64,000 nt of DNA from Coriaria nepalensis (Eukaryota > Streptophyta > Magnoliopsida > Cucurbitales > Coriariaceae). The notes beneath the pieces were generated by a model. The model had not been told where the DNA came from, did no database searches, and worked only from the letters and a program-made list of their open reading frames with translations. The position numbers and the translations under genes were made by a program. The DNA is taken from the NCBI GenBank assembly GCA_027186245.1, contig CP114481.1:27931501-27995500 (forward strand). Reading direction: 5' to 3'. Shown in pieces: positions 28,392 to 39,489 of this stretch (positions are counted from its first letter, which is position 1; each line of letters begins with the position of its first letter).

Positions 28392-30497
28392 GCATTTTTT
28401 TAATGTTAAAGTCATATTATTTCATCTCTTTTACTCATGAAATCATTCTAAATCACTTCAGATGAAATTCGCCTTTTAAACATGACTTTCGTGCATAAGT
28501 TGCAGTTGATCTATTGAAGGCAACTATACATTTACTTAGCCTTAAAATCATGTCATTGAGGCTCTTCTAGCCATTCAACCATTATAAATGAATTCGAACG
28601 AATTATATTTTTGTCCTTCAACCAAGATTTTCTTACATAACCTGCAATTAATCTATTGAATATGACAATGCGTTATTTTAGCCTTAAAGTGCATATCTTT
28701 CAGTCTTTTGATATCATTAAATTGTTTGAAAGCACTTCGAACTAATTCTATTATTGCATTTAAAACATGACTTTCATGCATAACTTGCAATTGATATACT
28801 GAAGGCAACTATGCATTTTTTTAGTCTTAAAGTCATATTATTACATCTATTTTACTCATTAAATCATTCTAAATTACATCAGACGAAATTCGCCTTTTAA
28901 ACATGACTTTCGTGCATAACTTGCAGTTGATCTATTGAAGGCAACTATACATTTACTTAGCCTTAAAATCATGTCATTGAGGCTCTTCTACCCATTAAAT
29001 CATTATCAATGAATTTGAACGAATCATATTTTTGCCCTTCAAACAAGATTTTCTTACATAACCTGCAATTAATCTATTGAAGACAACAATGCATTATTTT
29101 TGCCTTAAAGAGCATATCATTCAGTCTTTTGATATCATTAAATTGTTTGAAAGCACTTCGAACTAATTCTATTATTGCATTTAAAACACGACTTTCATGC
29201 ATAACTTGCAATTGATCAACTGAAGGCAACTATGCATTTTTTTATTGTTAAAGACATATTATTGCATCTCTTTTACTCATTAAATCATTCTAAATCACTA
29301 TGCATGAAATTCGCCTTTTAAACATGATTGTCATGCATAACTTGCAGTTGATCTATTGAAGGCAACTATGCATTTACTTAGCCCTAAAATCATGTCATTG
29401 AGGCTCTTCTAGCCATTAAATCATTATAAATGAATTCGGACGAATCATAATTTTGCCCTTCAAACATGATTTTCTTACATAACTTGCAATTAATCTGTTA
29501 AAGACAACAATGCATTATTTTAACCTTAAAGAGCATATCATTCAGTCTTTTGATATCATTAAATTGTTTGAAAGCACTGCAAACTAATTCTATTATTGCT
29601 TTTTAAAACACGACTTTCATGCATAACTTGCGATTGATCTACTGAAGGCAACTATGCATTTTTTTAGTGTTAAAGTCATACTATTGCATCTCTTTTACTC
29701 ATTAAATCATTTTAGATCACTTCAGACGAAATTCGCCTTTTAAACATGACTTTCGTGCATAAGTTGCAGTTGATCTATTGAAGGCAACTATACATTTACT
29801 TAGCCTTAAAATCATGTCATTGAGGCTCTTCTAGCCATTAAACCATTATAAATGAATTCGAACGAATTATATTTTTGTCCTTCAACCAAGATTTTCTTAC
29901 ATAACCTGCAATTAATCTATTGAATATGACAATGCGTTATTTTAGCCTTAAAGTGCATATCTTTCAGTCTTTTGATATCATTAAATTGTTTGAAAGCACT
30001 TCGAACTAATTCTATTATTGCATTTAAAACATGACTTTCATGCATAACTTGCAATTGATATACTGAAGGCAACTATGCATTTTTTTAGTCTTAAAGTAAT
30101 ATTATTGCATCTATTTTACTCATTAAATCATTCTAAATTACATCAGACGAAATTCGCCTTTTAAACATGACTTTCGTGCATAACTTGCAGTTGATCTATT
30201 GAAGGCAACTATACATTTACTTAGCCTTAAAATCATGTCATTGAGGCTCGTCTACTAATTAAATCATTATCAATGAATTTGAACGAATCATATTTTTGCC
30301 CTTCAAACAAGATTTTCTTACATAACCTGCAATTAATCCATTAAAGACAACAATGCATTATTTTAGCCTTAAAGAGCATATCATTCAGTCTTTTGATATC
30401 ATTAAATTGTTTGAAAGCACTTCGAACTCATTCTATTATTGCTTTTTAAAACCCAACTTTCATGCATAACTTGCGATTGATCTACCGAAGGCAACTA
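28392..30497. repeat. 5-unit super-repeat, copy 3 (2,106 bp)
   Basis: Third 5-unit copy; no difference from copy 2 was noticed at any marker checked. It ends near 30,497, where A continues AGTGTTAAAG instead of the AATGTTAAAG expected from the start of copy 3. The ACCCAAC subtype of A, seen at 28,344 and 30,451, spreads through the next 17 kb, so the 5-unit block appears to be a source of core variants. Confidence 0.87.
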
Positions 30498-30647
30498 TGC
30501 ATTTTTTTAGTGTTAAAGTCATATTATTGCATCTCTTTTACTCATTAAATCATTCTAAATCACTTCAGACGAAATTCGCCTTTTAAACATGACTTTCGTG
30601 CATAAGTTGCAGTTGATCTATTGAAGGCAACTATACATTTACTTGGC
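30498..30647. repeat. Junction units between 5-unit and 9-unit blocks
   Basis: Remainder of an A monomer and most of a B monomer (AACATGAC, CATAAGTTG, ACTTGGCC). It belongs to the core subtype but lies outside both flanking duplications: the 3,798-bp offset match begins just downstream. Only satellite sequence is present. Confidence 0.7.
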
Positions 30648-30697
30648 CTTAAAATCATGTCATTGAGGCTCTTCTAGCCATTAAACCATTATAAATG

Positions 30698-30711
30698 AAT
30701 TCGAACGAATT
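30698..30711. other. Inverted repeat at the end of B (example; recurs in most HOR units)
   Basis: AATTCG-AA-CGAATT is an exact 6-bp dyad with a 2-base spacer, overlapping the EcoRI site GAATTC and the TTCGAA hexamer. In the core it is present in nearly every HOR unit. In the left domain it is often weakened or broken (TTTGAACGAATC, TTCGAAATAATC) or reduced to 5-bp arms (TTCGGACGAATC). Short dyads are common in centromeric satellites and have been proposed to favour non-B DNA. No binding protein can be named from the sequence. Confidence 0.7.
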
Positions 30712-30862
30712 ATATTTTTGTCCTTCAAACATGATTTTCTTACATAACCTCCAATTAATTTATTGAATATAAAAATGCATTATTTTAGCCTTAAAGAGCA
30801 TATCATTCAGTCTTTTGATATCATTAAATTGTTTGAAAGCACTTCGAACTCATTCTATTATT

Positions 30863-30999
30863 GCTTTTTAAAACACGACTTTCATGCATAACTTGCGATT
30901 GATCTACCGAAGGCAACTATGCATTTTTTTAGTGTTAAAATCATATTATTGCATCTCTTTTACTCATTAAATCATTCTAAATCCGTTCAGACGAAATTC
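30863..30999 (+). repeat. Representative A monomer (137 bp)
   Basis: First monomer of the HOR, taken as a clean example from the homogenised region. It begins GCTTTTTAAAAC, carries GCATAACTTG then a TTGATCTA core, a GGCAACTATGCAT block, a run of seven T, and ends GACGAAATTC. Most left-side A copies read GCATTTAAAAC and are 136 bp, one base shorter, which is why the HOR is 421 bp there and 422 bp in the core. A is the most variable monomer. Core subtypes differ at CTTGCGATTG versus CTTGGGATTG, ACACGAC versus ACATGAC or ACCCAAC, CTACCGAAGG versus CTACTGAAGG, ATTGCATC versus ATTTCATC, and CCGTTCAG versus CACTTCAG. Confidence 0.93.
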
Positions 31000-31141
31000 G
31001 CCTTTTAAACAAGACTTTCGTGCATAACTTGCAGTTGATCTATTGAAGGCAACTATACATTTACTTAGCCTTAAAATCATGTCATTGAGGCTCTTCTAGC
31101 CATTAAACCATTATAAATGAATTCGAACGAATTATATTTTT
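31000..31141 (+). repeat. Representative B monomer (142 bp)
   Basis: Second monomer of the HOR. It starts GCCTTTTAAAC, shares the CATAA..TGCAGTTGATCTA core with A and C, continues GGCAACTATACATTTACTTA, and ends with ATGAATTCGAACGAATTATA followed by a T-run. It contains the single regularly placed EcoRI site (GAATTC) of the HOR, and a 6-bp inverted repeat overlaps that site. Subtypes are set by AACATGAC versus AACAAGAC, CATAAGTTG versus CATAACTTG, and ACTTAGCC versus ACTTGGCC. By eye it is roughly two-thirds identical to C, with one or two small gaps. Confidence 0.93.
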
Positions 31142-31284
31142 GTCCTTCAAACATGATTTTCTTACATAATCTGCAATTAATCTATTGAATATAACAATGC
31201 ATTATTTTAGCCTTAAAGAGCATATCATTCAGTCTTTTGATATCATTAAATTGTTTGAAAGCACTTCGAACTCATTCTATTTTT
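31142..31284 (+). repeat. Representative C monomer (143 bp)
   Basis: Third monomer of the HOR. It starts GTCCTTCAAAC (GCCCTTCAAAC in older copies), has ACATAA.CTGCAATTAATCTA, then GCATTATTTTAGCCTTAAAG, GATATCATTAAATTG and CACTTCGAACT. Three core subtypes recur: ATCTGCAATTAATC; CCTCCAATTAATTTATTG with AAAAATGC; and CCTGCAATT with ATGCTTTATT. Older flanking copies use TTTTCAGATC instead of TTTTGATATC. The subtypes act as bar codes that reveal the longer duplications listed below. Confidence 0.93.
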
Positions 31285-34200
31285 GCTTTTTAAAACATGA
31301 CTTTCATGCATAACTTGGGATTGATCTACTGAAGGCAACTATGCATTTTTTTAATGTTAAAGTCATATTATTTCATCTCTTTCACTCATTAAATCATTCT
31401 AAATCACTTCAGACGACATTCGCCTTTTAAACAAGACTTTCGTGCATAAGTTGCAGTTGATCTATTGAAGGCAACTATACATTTACTTAGCCTTAAAATC
31501 ATGTCATTGAGGCTCTTCTAGCCATTAAACCATTATAAATGAATTCGAACGAATTATATTTTTGTCCTTCAAACATGATTTTCTTACATAACCTCCAATT
31601 AATTTATTGAATATAAAAATGCATTATTTTAGCCTTAAAGAGCATATCATTCAGTCTTTTGATATCATTAAATTGTTTGAAAGCACTTCGAACTCATTCT
31701 ATTATTGCTTTTTAAAACCCAACTTTCATGCATAACTTGCGATTGATCTACCGAAGGCAACTATGCATTTTTTTAGTGTTAAAGTCATATTATTGCATCT
31801 CTTTTACTCATTAAATCATTCTAAATCACTTCAGACGAAATTCGCCTTTTAAACATGACTTTCGTGCATAAGTTGCAGTTGATCTATTGAAGGCAACTAT
31901 ACATTTACTTGGCCTTAAAATCATGTCATTGAGGCTCTTCTAGCCATTAAACCATTATAAATGAATTCGAACGAATTATATTTTTGTCCTTCAAACATGA
32001 TTTTCTTACATAACCTCCAATTAATTTATTGAATATAAAAATGCATTATTTTAGCCTTAAAGAGCATATCATTCAGTCTTTTGATATCATTAAATTGTTT
32101 GAAAGCACTTCGAACTCATTCTATTATTGCTTTTTAAAACACGACTTTCATGCATAACTTGCGATTGATCTACCGAAGGCAACTATGCATTTTTTTAGTG
32201 TTAAAATCATATTATTGCATCTCTTTTACTCATTAAATCATTCTAAATCCGTTCAGACGAAATTCGCCTTTTAAACAAGACTTTCGTGCATAAGTTGCAG
32301 TTGATCTATTGAAGGCAACTATACATTTACTTAGCCTTAAAATCATGTCATTGAGGCTCTTCTAGCCATTAAACCATTATAAATGAATTCGAACGAATTA
32401 TATTTTTGTCCTTCAAACATGATTTTCTTACATAATCTGCAATTAATCTATTGAATATAACAATGCATTATTTTAGCCTTAAAGAGCATATCATTCAGTC
32501 TTTTGATATCATTAAATTGTTTGAAAGCACTTCGAACTCATTCTATTATTGCTTTTTAAAACATGACTTTCATGCATAACTTGGGATTGATCCACTGAAG
32601 GCAACTATGCATTTTTTTAATGTTAAAGTCATATTATTTCATCTCTTTCACTCATTAAATCATTCTAAATCACTTCAGACGACATTCGCCTTTTAAACAA
32701 GACTTTCGTGCATAAGTTGCAGTTGATCTATTGAAGGCAACTATACATTTACTAAGCCTTAAAATCATGTCATTGAGGCTCTTCTAGCCATTAAACCATT
32801 ATAAATGAATTCGAACGAATTATATTTTTGTCCTTCAAACATGATTTTCTTACATAATCTGCAATTAATCTATTGAATATAACAATGCATTATTTTAGCC
32901 TTAAAGAGCATATCATTCAGTCTTTTGATATCATTAAATTGTTTGAAAGCACTTCGAACTCATTCTATTATTGCTTTTTAAAACCCAACTTTCATGCATA
33001 ACTTGCGATTGATCTACCGAAGGCAACTATGCATTTTTTTAGTGTTAAAGTCATATTATTGCATCTCTTTTACTCATTAAATCATTCTAAATCACTTCAG
33101 ACGAAATTCGCCTTTTAAACATGACTTTCGTGCATAAGTTGCAGTTGATCTATTGAAGGCAACTATACATTTACTTGGCCTTAAAATCATGTCATTGAGG
33201 CTCTTCTAGCCATTAAACCATTATAAATGAATTCGAACGAATTATATTTTTGTCCTTCAAACATGATTTTCTTACATAACCTCCAATTAATTTATTGAAT
33301 ATAAAAATGCATTATTTTAGCCTTAAAGAGCATATCATTCAGTCTTTTGATATCATTAAATTGTTTGAAAGCACTTCGAACTCATTCTATTATTGCTTTT
33401 TAAAACACGACTTTCATGCATAACTTGCGATTGATCTACCGAAGGCAACTATGCATTTTTTTAGTGTTAAAATCATATTATTGCATCTCTTTTACTCATT
33501 AAATCATTCTAAATCCGTTCAGACGAAATTCGCCTTTTAAACAAGACTTTCGTGCATAACTTGCAGTTGATCTATTGAAGGCAACTATACATTTACTTAG
33601 CCTTAAAATCATGTCATTGAGGCTCTTCTAGCCATTAAACCATTATAAATGAATTCGAACGAATTATATTTTTGTCCTTCAAACATGATTTTCTTACATA
33701 ATCTGCAATTAATCTATTGAATATAACAATGCATTATTTTAGCCTTAAAGAGCATATCATTCAGTCTTTTGATATCATTAAATTGTTTGAAAGCACTTCG
33801 AACTCATTCTATTATTGCTTTTTAAAACATGACTTTCATGCATAACTTGGGATTGATCTACTGAAGGCAACTATGCATTTTTTTAATGTTAAAGTCATAT
33901 TATTTCATCTCTTTCACTCATTAAATCATTCTAAATCACTTCAGACGACATTCGCCTTTTAAACAAGACTTTCGTGCATAAGTTGCAGTTGATCTATTGA
34001 AGGCAACTATACATTTACTTAGCCTTAAAATCATGTCATTGAGGCTCTTCTAGCCATTAAACCATTATAAATGAATTCGAACGAATTATATTTTTGTCCT
34101 TCAAACATGATTTTCTTACATAATCTGCAATTAATCTATTGAATATAACAATGCATTATTTTAGCCTTAAAGAGCATATCGTTCAGGCTTTTGATATCAT

Positions 34201-34445
34201 TAAATTGTTTGAAAGCACTTCGAACTCATTCTATTATTGCTTTTTAAAACATGACTTTCATGCATAACTTGGGATTGATCTACTGAAGGCAACTATGCAT
34301 TTTTTTAATGTTAAAGTCATATTATTGCATCTCTTTTACTCATTAAATCATTCTAAATCACTTCAGACGACATTCGCCTTTTAAACAAGACTTTCGTGCA
34401 TAAGTTGCAGTTGATCTATTGAAGGCAACTATACATTTACTTAGC

Positions 34446-37400
34446 CTTAAAATCATGTCATTGAGGCTCTTCTAGCCATTAAACCATTATAAATGAATTC
34501 GAACGAATTATATTTTTGTCCTTCAAACATGATTTTCTTACATAACCTCCAATTAATTTATTGAATATAAAAATGCATTATTTTAGCCTTAAAGAGCATA
34601 TCATTCAGTCTTTTGATATCATTAAATTGTTTGAAAGCACTTCGAACTCATTCTATTATTGCTTTTTAAAACACGACTTTCATGCATAACTTGCGATTGA
34701 TCTACCGAAGGCAACTATGCATTTTTTTAGTGTTAAAATCATATTATTGCATCTCTTTTACTCATTAAATCATTCTAAATCCGTTCAGACGAAATTCGCC
34801 TTTTAAACAAGACTTTCGTGCATAAGTTGCAGTTGATCTATTGAAGGCAACTATACATTTACTTGGCCTTAAAATCATGTCATTGAGGCTCTTCTAGCCA
34901 TTAAACCATTATAAATGAATTCGAACGAATTATATTTTTGTCCTTCAAACATGATTTTCTTACATAATCTGCAATTAATCTATTGAATATAACAATGCAT
35001 TATTTTAGCCTTAAAGAGCATATCATTCAGTCTTTTGATATCATTAAATTGTTTGAAAGCACTTCGAACTCATTCTATTATTGCTTTTTAAAACATGACT
35101 TTCATGCATAACTTGGGATTGATCTACTGAAGGCAACTATGCATTTTTTTAATGTTAAAGTCATATTATTTCATCTCTTTCACTCATTAAATCATTCTAA
35201 ATCACTTCAGACGACATTCGCCTTTTAAACAAGACTTTCGTGCATAAGTTGCAGTTGATCTATTGAAGGCAACTATACATTTACTTAGCCTTAAAATCAT
35301 GTCATTGAGGCTCTTCTAGCCATTAAACCATTATAAATGAATTCGAACGAATTATATTTTTGTCCTTCAAACATGATTTTCTTACATAACCTCCAATTAA
35401 TTTATTGAATATAAAAATGCATTATTTTAGCCTTAAAGAGCATATCATTCAGTCTTTTGATATCATTAAATTGTTTGAAAGCACTTCGAACTCATTCTAT
35501 TATTGCTTTTTAAAACCCAACTTTCATGCATAACTTGCGATTGATCTACCGAAGGCAACTATGCATTTTTTTAGTGTTAAAGTCATATTATTGCATCTCT
35601 TTTACTCATTAAATCATTCTAAATCACTTCAGACGAAATTCGCCTTTTAAACATGACTTTCGTGCATAAGTTGCAGTTGATCTATTGAAGGCAACTATAC
35701 ATTTACTTGGCCTTAAAATCATGTCATTGAGGCTCTTCTAGCCATTAAACCATTATAAATGAATTCGAACGAATTATATTTTTGTCCTTCAAACATGATT
35801 TTCTTACATAACCTCCAATTAATTTATTGAATATAAAAATGCATTATTTTAGCCTTAAAGAGCATATCATTCAGTCTTTTGATATCATTAAATTGTTTGA
35901 AAGCACTTCGAACTCATTCTATTATTGCTTTTTAAAACACGACTTTCATGCATAACTTGCGATTGATCTACCGAAGGCAACTATGCATTTTTTTAGTGTT
36001 AAAATCATATTATTGCATCTCTTTTACTCATTAAATCATTCTAAATCCGTTCAGACGAAATTCGCCTTTTAAACAAGACTTTCGTGCATAAGTTGCAGTT
36101 GATCTATTGAAGGCAACTATACATTTACTTAGCCTTAAAATCATGTCATTGAGGCTCTTCTAGCCATTAAACCATTATAAATGAATTCGAACGAATTATA
36201 TTTTTGTCCTTCAAACATGATTTTCTTACATAATCTGCAATTAATCTATTGAATATAACAATGCATTATTTTAGCCTTAAAGAGCATATCATTCAGTCTT
36301 TTGATATCATTAAATTGTTTGAAAGCACTTCGAACTCATTCTATTATTGCTTTTTAAAACATGACTTTCATGCATAACTTGGGATTGATCCACTGAAGGC
36401 AACTATGCATTTTTTTAATGTTAAAGTCATATTATTTCATCTCTTTCACTCATTAAATCATTCTAAATCACTTCAGACGACATTCGCCTTTTAAACAAGA
36501 CTTTCGTGCATAAGTTGCAGTTGATCTATTGAAGGCAACTATACATTTACTAAGCCTTAAAATCATGTCATTGAGGCTCTTCTAGCCATTAAACCATTAT
36601 AAATGAATTCGAACGAATTATATTTTTGTCCTTCAAACATGATTTTCTTACATAATCTGCAATTAATCTATTGAATATAACAATGCATTATTTTAGCCTT
36701 AAAGAGCATATCATTCAGTCTTTTGATATCATTAAATTGTTTGAAAGCACTTCGAACTCATTCTATTATTGCTTTTTAAAACCCAACTTTCATGCATAAC
36801 TTGCGATTGATCTACCGAAGGCAACTATGCATTTTTTTAGTGTTAAAGTCATATTATTGCATCTCTTTTACTCATTAAATCATTCTAAATCACTTCAGAC
36901 GAAATTCGCCTTTTAAACATGACTTTCGTGCATAAGTTGCAGTTGATCTATTGAAGGCAACTATACATTTACTTGGCCTTAAAATCATGTCATTGAGGCT
37001 CTTCTAGCCATTAAACCATTATAAATGAATTCGAACGAATTATATTTTTGTCCTTCAAACATGATTTTCTTACATAACCTCCAATTAATTTATTGAATAT
37101 AAAAATGCATTATTTTAGCCTTAAAGAGCATATCATTCAGTCTTTTGATATCATTAAATTGTTTGAAAGCACTTCGAACTCATTCTATTATTGCTTTTTA
37201 AAACACGACTTTCATGCATAACTTGCGATTGATCTACCGAAGGCAACTATGCATTTTTTTAGTGTTAAAATCATATTATTGCATCTCTTTTACTCATTAA
37301 ATCATTCTAAATCCGTTCAGACGAAATTCGCCTTTTAAACAAGACTTTCGTGCATAACTTGCAGTTGATCTATTGAAGGCAACTATACATTTACTTAGCC

Positions 37401-38165
37401 TTAAAATCATGTCATTGAGGCTCTTCTAGCCATTAAACCATTATAAATGAATTCGAACGAATTATATTTTTGTCCTTCAAACATGATTTTCTTACATAAT
37501 CTGCAATTAATCTATTGAATATAACAATGCATTATTTTAGCCTTAAAGAGCATATCATTCAGTCTTTTGATATCATTAAATTGTTTGAAAGCACTTCGAA
37601 CTCATTCTATTATTGCTTTTTAAAACATGACTTTCATGCATAACTTGGGATTGATCTACTGAAGGCAACTATGCATTTTTTTAATGTTAAAGTCATATTA
37701 TTTCATCTCTTTCACTCATTAAATCATTCTAAATCACTTCAGACGACATTCGCCTTTTAAACAAGACTTTCGTGCATAAGTTGCAGTTGATCTATTGAAG
37801 GCAACTATACATTTACTTAGCCTTAAAATCATGTCATTGAGGCTCTTCTAGCCATTAAACCATTATAAATGAATTCGAACGAATTATATTTTTGTCCTTC
37901 AAACATGATTTTCTTACATAATCTGCAATTAATCTATTGAATATAACAATGCATTATTTTAGCCTTAAAGAGCATATCGTTCAGTCTTTTGATATCATTA
38001 AATTGTTTGAAAGCACTTCGAACTCATTCTATTATTGCTTTTTAAAACATGACTTTCATGCATAACTTGGGATTGATCTACTGAAGGCAACTATGCATTT
38101 TTTTAATGTTAAAGTCATATTATTGCATCTCTTTTACTCATTAAATCATTCTAAATCACTTCAGA
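34446..38165. repeat. 9-unit super-repeat, copy 2 (about 3.7 kb)
   Basis: Second 9-unit copy. Differences from copy 1 include CTATTATTGC near 35,078 against CTATTTTTGC, ACTTGGCC near 34,861 against ACTTAGCC, and TTCAGTC near 37,981 against TTCAGGC. The match stops at about 38,166, where copy 2 reads GACGAAATTC and AACATGAC but copy 1 reads GACGACATTC and AACAAGAC. Confidence 0.86.
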
Positions 38166-38374
38166 CGAAATTCGCCTTTTAAACATGACTTTCGTGCATA
38201 AGTTGCAGTTGATCTATTGAAGGCAACTATACATTTACTTGGCCTTAAAATCATGTCATTGAGGCTCTTCTAGCCATTAAACCATTATAAATGAATTCGA
38301 ACGAATTATATTTTTGTCCTTCAAACATGATTTTCTTACATAACCTGCAATTAATCTATTGAATATAACAATGC

Positions 38375-39400
38375 TTTATTTTAGCCTTAAAGAGCATATC
38401 ATTCAGTCTTTTGATATCATTAAATTGTTTGAAAGCACTTCGAACTCATTCTATTATTGCTTTTTAAAACCCAACTTTCATGCATAACTTGCGATTGATC
38501 TACCGAAGGCAACTATGCATTTTTTTAGTGTTAAAGTCATATTATTGCATCTCTTTTACTCATTAAATCATTCTAAATCACTTCAGACGAAATTCGCCTT
38601 TTAAACATGACTTTCGTGCATAAGTTGCAGTTGATCTATTGAAGGCAACTATACATTTACTTGGCCTTAAAATCATGTCATTGAGGCTCTTCTAGCCATT
38701 AAACCATTATAAATGAATTCGAACGAATTATATTTTTGTCCTTCAAACATGATTTTCTTACATAACCTCCAATTAATTTATTGAATATAAAAATGCATTA
38801 TTTTAGCCTTAAAGAGCATATCGTTCAGTCTTTCGATATCATTAAATTGTTTGAAAGCACTTCGAACTCATTCTATTATTGCTTTTTAAAACACGACTTT
38901 CATGCATAACTTGCGATTGATCTACCGAAGGCAACTATGCATTTTTTTAGTGTTAAAATCATATTATTGCATCTCTTTTACTCATTAAATCATTCTAAAT
39001 CCGTTCAGACGAAATTCGCCTTTTAAACAAGACTTTCGTGCATAACTTGCAGTTGATCTATTGAAGGCAACTATACATTTACTTAGCCTTAAAATCATGT
39101 CATTGAGGCTCTTCTAGCCATTAAACCATTATAAATGAATTCGAACGAATTATATTTTTGTCCTTCAAACATGATTTTCTTACATAATCTGCAATTAATC
39201 TATTGAATATAACAATGCATTATTTTAGCCTTAAAGAGCATATCATTCAGTCTTTTGATATCATTAAATTGTTTGAAAGCACTTCGAACTCATTCTATTA
39301 TTGCTTTTTAAAACATGACTTTCATGCATAACTTGGGATTGATCTACTGAAGGCAACTATGCATTTTTTTAATGTTAAAGTCATATTATTTCATCTCTTT
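38375..39400. repeat. 4-unit-offset copy of 36,687-37,712
   Basis: The order of subtypes (ACCCAAC A, CCTCCAATT C, ACACGAC/CCGTTCAG A, ATCTGCAATT C, GGGATTG A) repeats at 1,688 bp (four units) from the end of the 9-unit block. The match starts after the GCTTTATT variant near 38,374 and ends near 39,401, where TCTTTTACTC replaces TCTTTCACTC. Private differences include TCTTTCGATATC near 38,831. The surrounding 38,166-39,490 holds only satellite of the same core subtypes. Confidence 0.75.
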
Positions 39401-39489
39401 TACTCATTAAATCATTCTAAATCACTTCAGACGAAATTCGCCTTTTAAACATGACTTTCGTGCATAAGTTGCAGTTGATCTATTGAAGG

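Larger units (their letters stand above)
30648..34445. repeat. 9-unit super-repeat, copy 1 (3,798 bp)
   Basis: Matches the next copy at a constant 3,798-bp offset (nine units of 422). Checks: ACCCAAC at 31,717 and 35,515, and at 32,983 and 36,781; TCCACTG at 32,591 and 36,389; ACTAAGCC near 32,752 and 36,550; the private ATATCGTTCAG at about 34,177 and 37,975. The clear match covers 30,648-34,367; the last 80 bases of the nominal unit differ. Within the copy, ACCCAAC-type A monomers recur three units (1,266 bp) apart at 30,451, 31,717 and 32,983. Confidence 0.87.

Noticed and set aside
30698..30715. CENP-B box
   Set aside because: TTCGAACGAATTATA resembles only the first half of the nTTCGnnnnAnnCGGGn consensus; the CGGG part is absent from every monomer type inspected.
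30920..30940. T-runs (ATGCATTTTTTTAG) as transcription terminators
   Set aside because: They recur in every A monomer without a preceding GC-rich stem or any transcribed gene.
30863..31284. RNA polymerase III internal promoter or tRNA-derived SINE
   Set aside because: ACTTCGAACTC in C resembles a B box (TTCGAA with a following C), but no acceptable A box, tRNA fold or A-rich tail is present.
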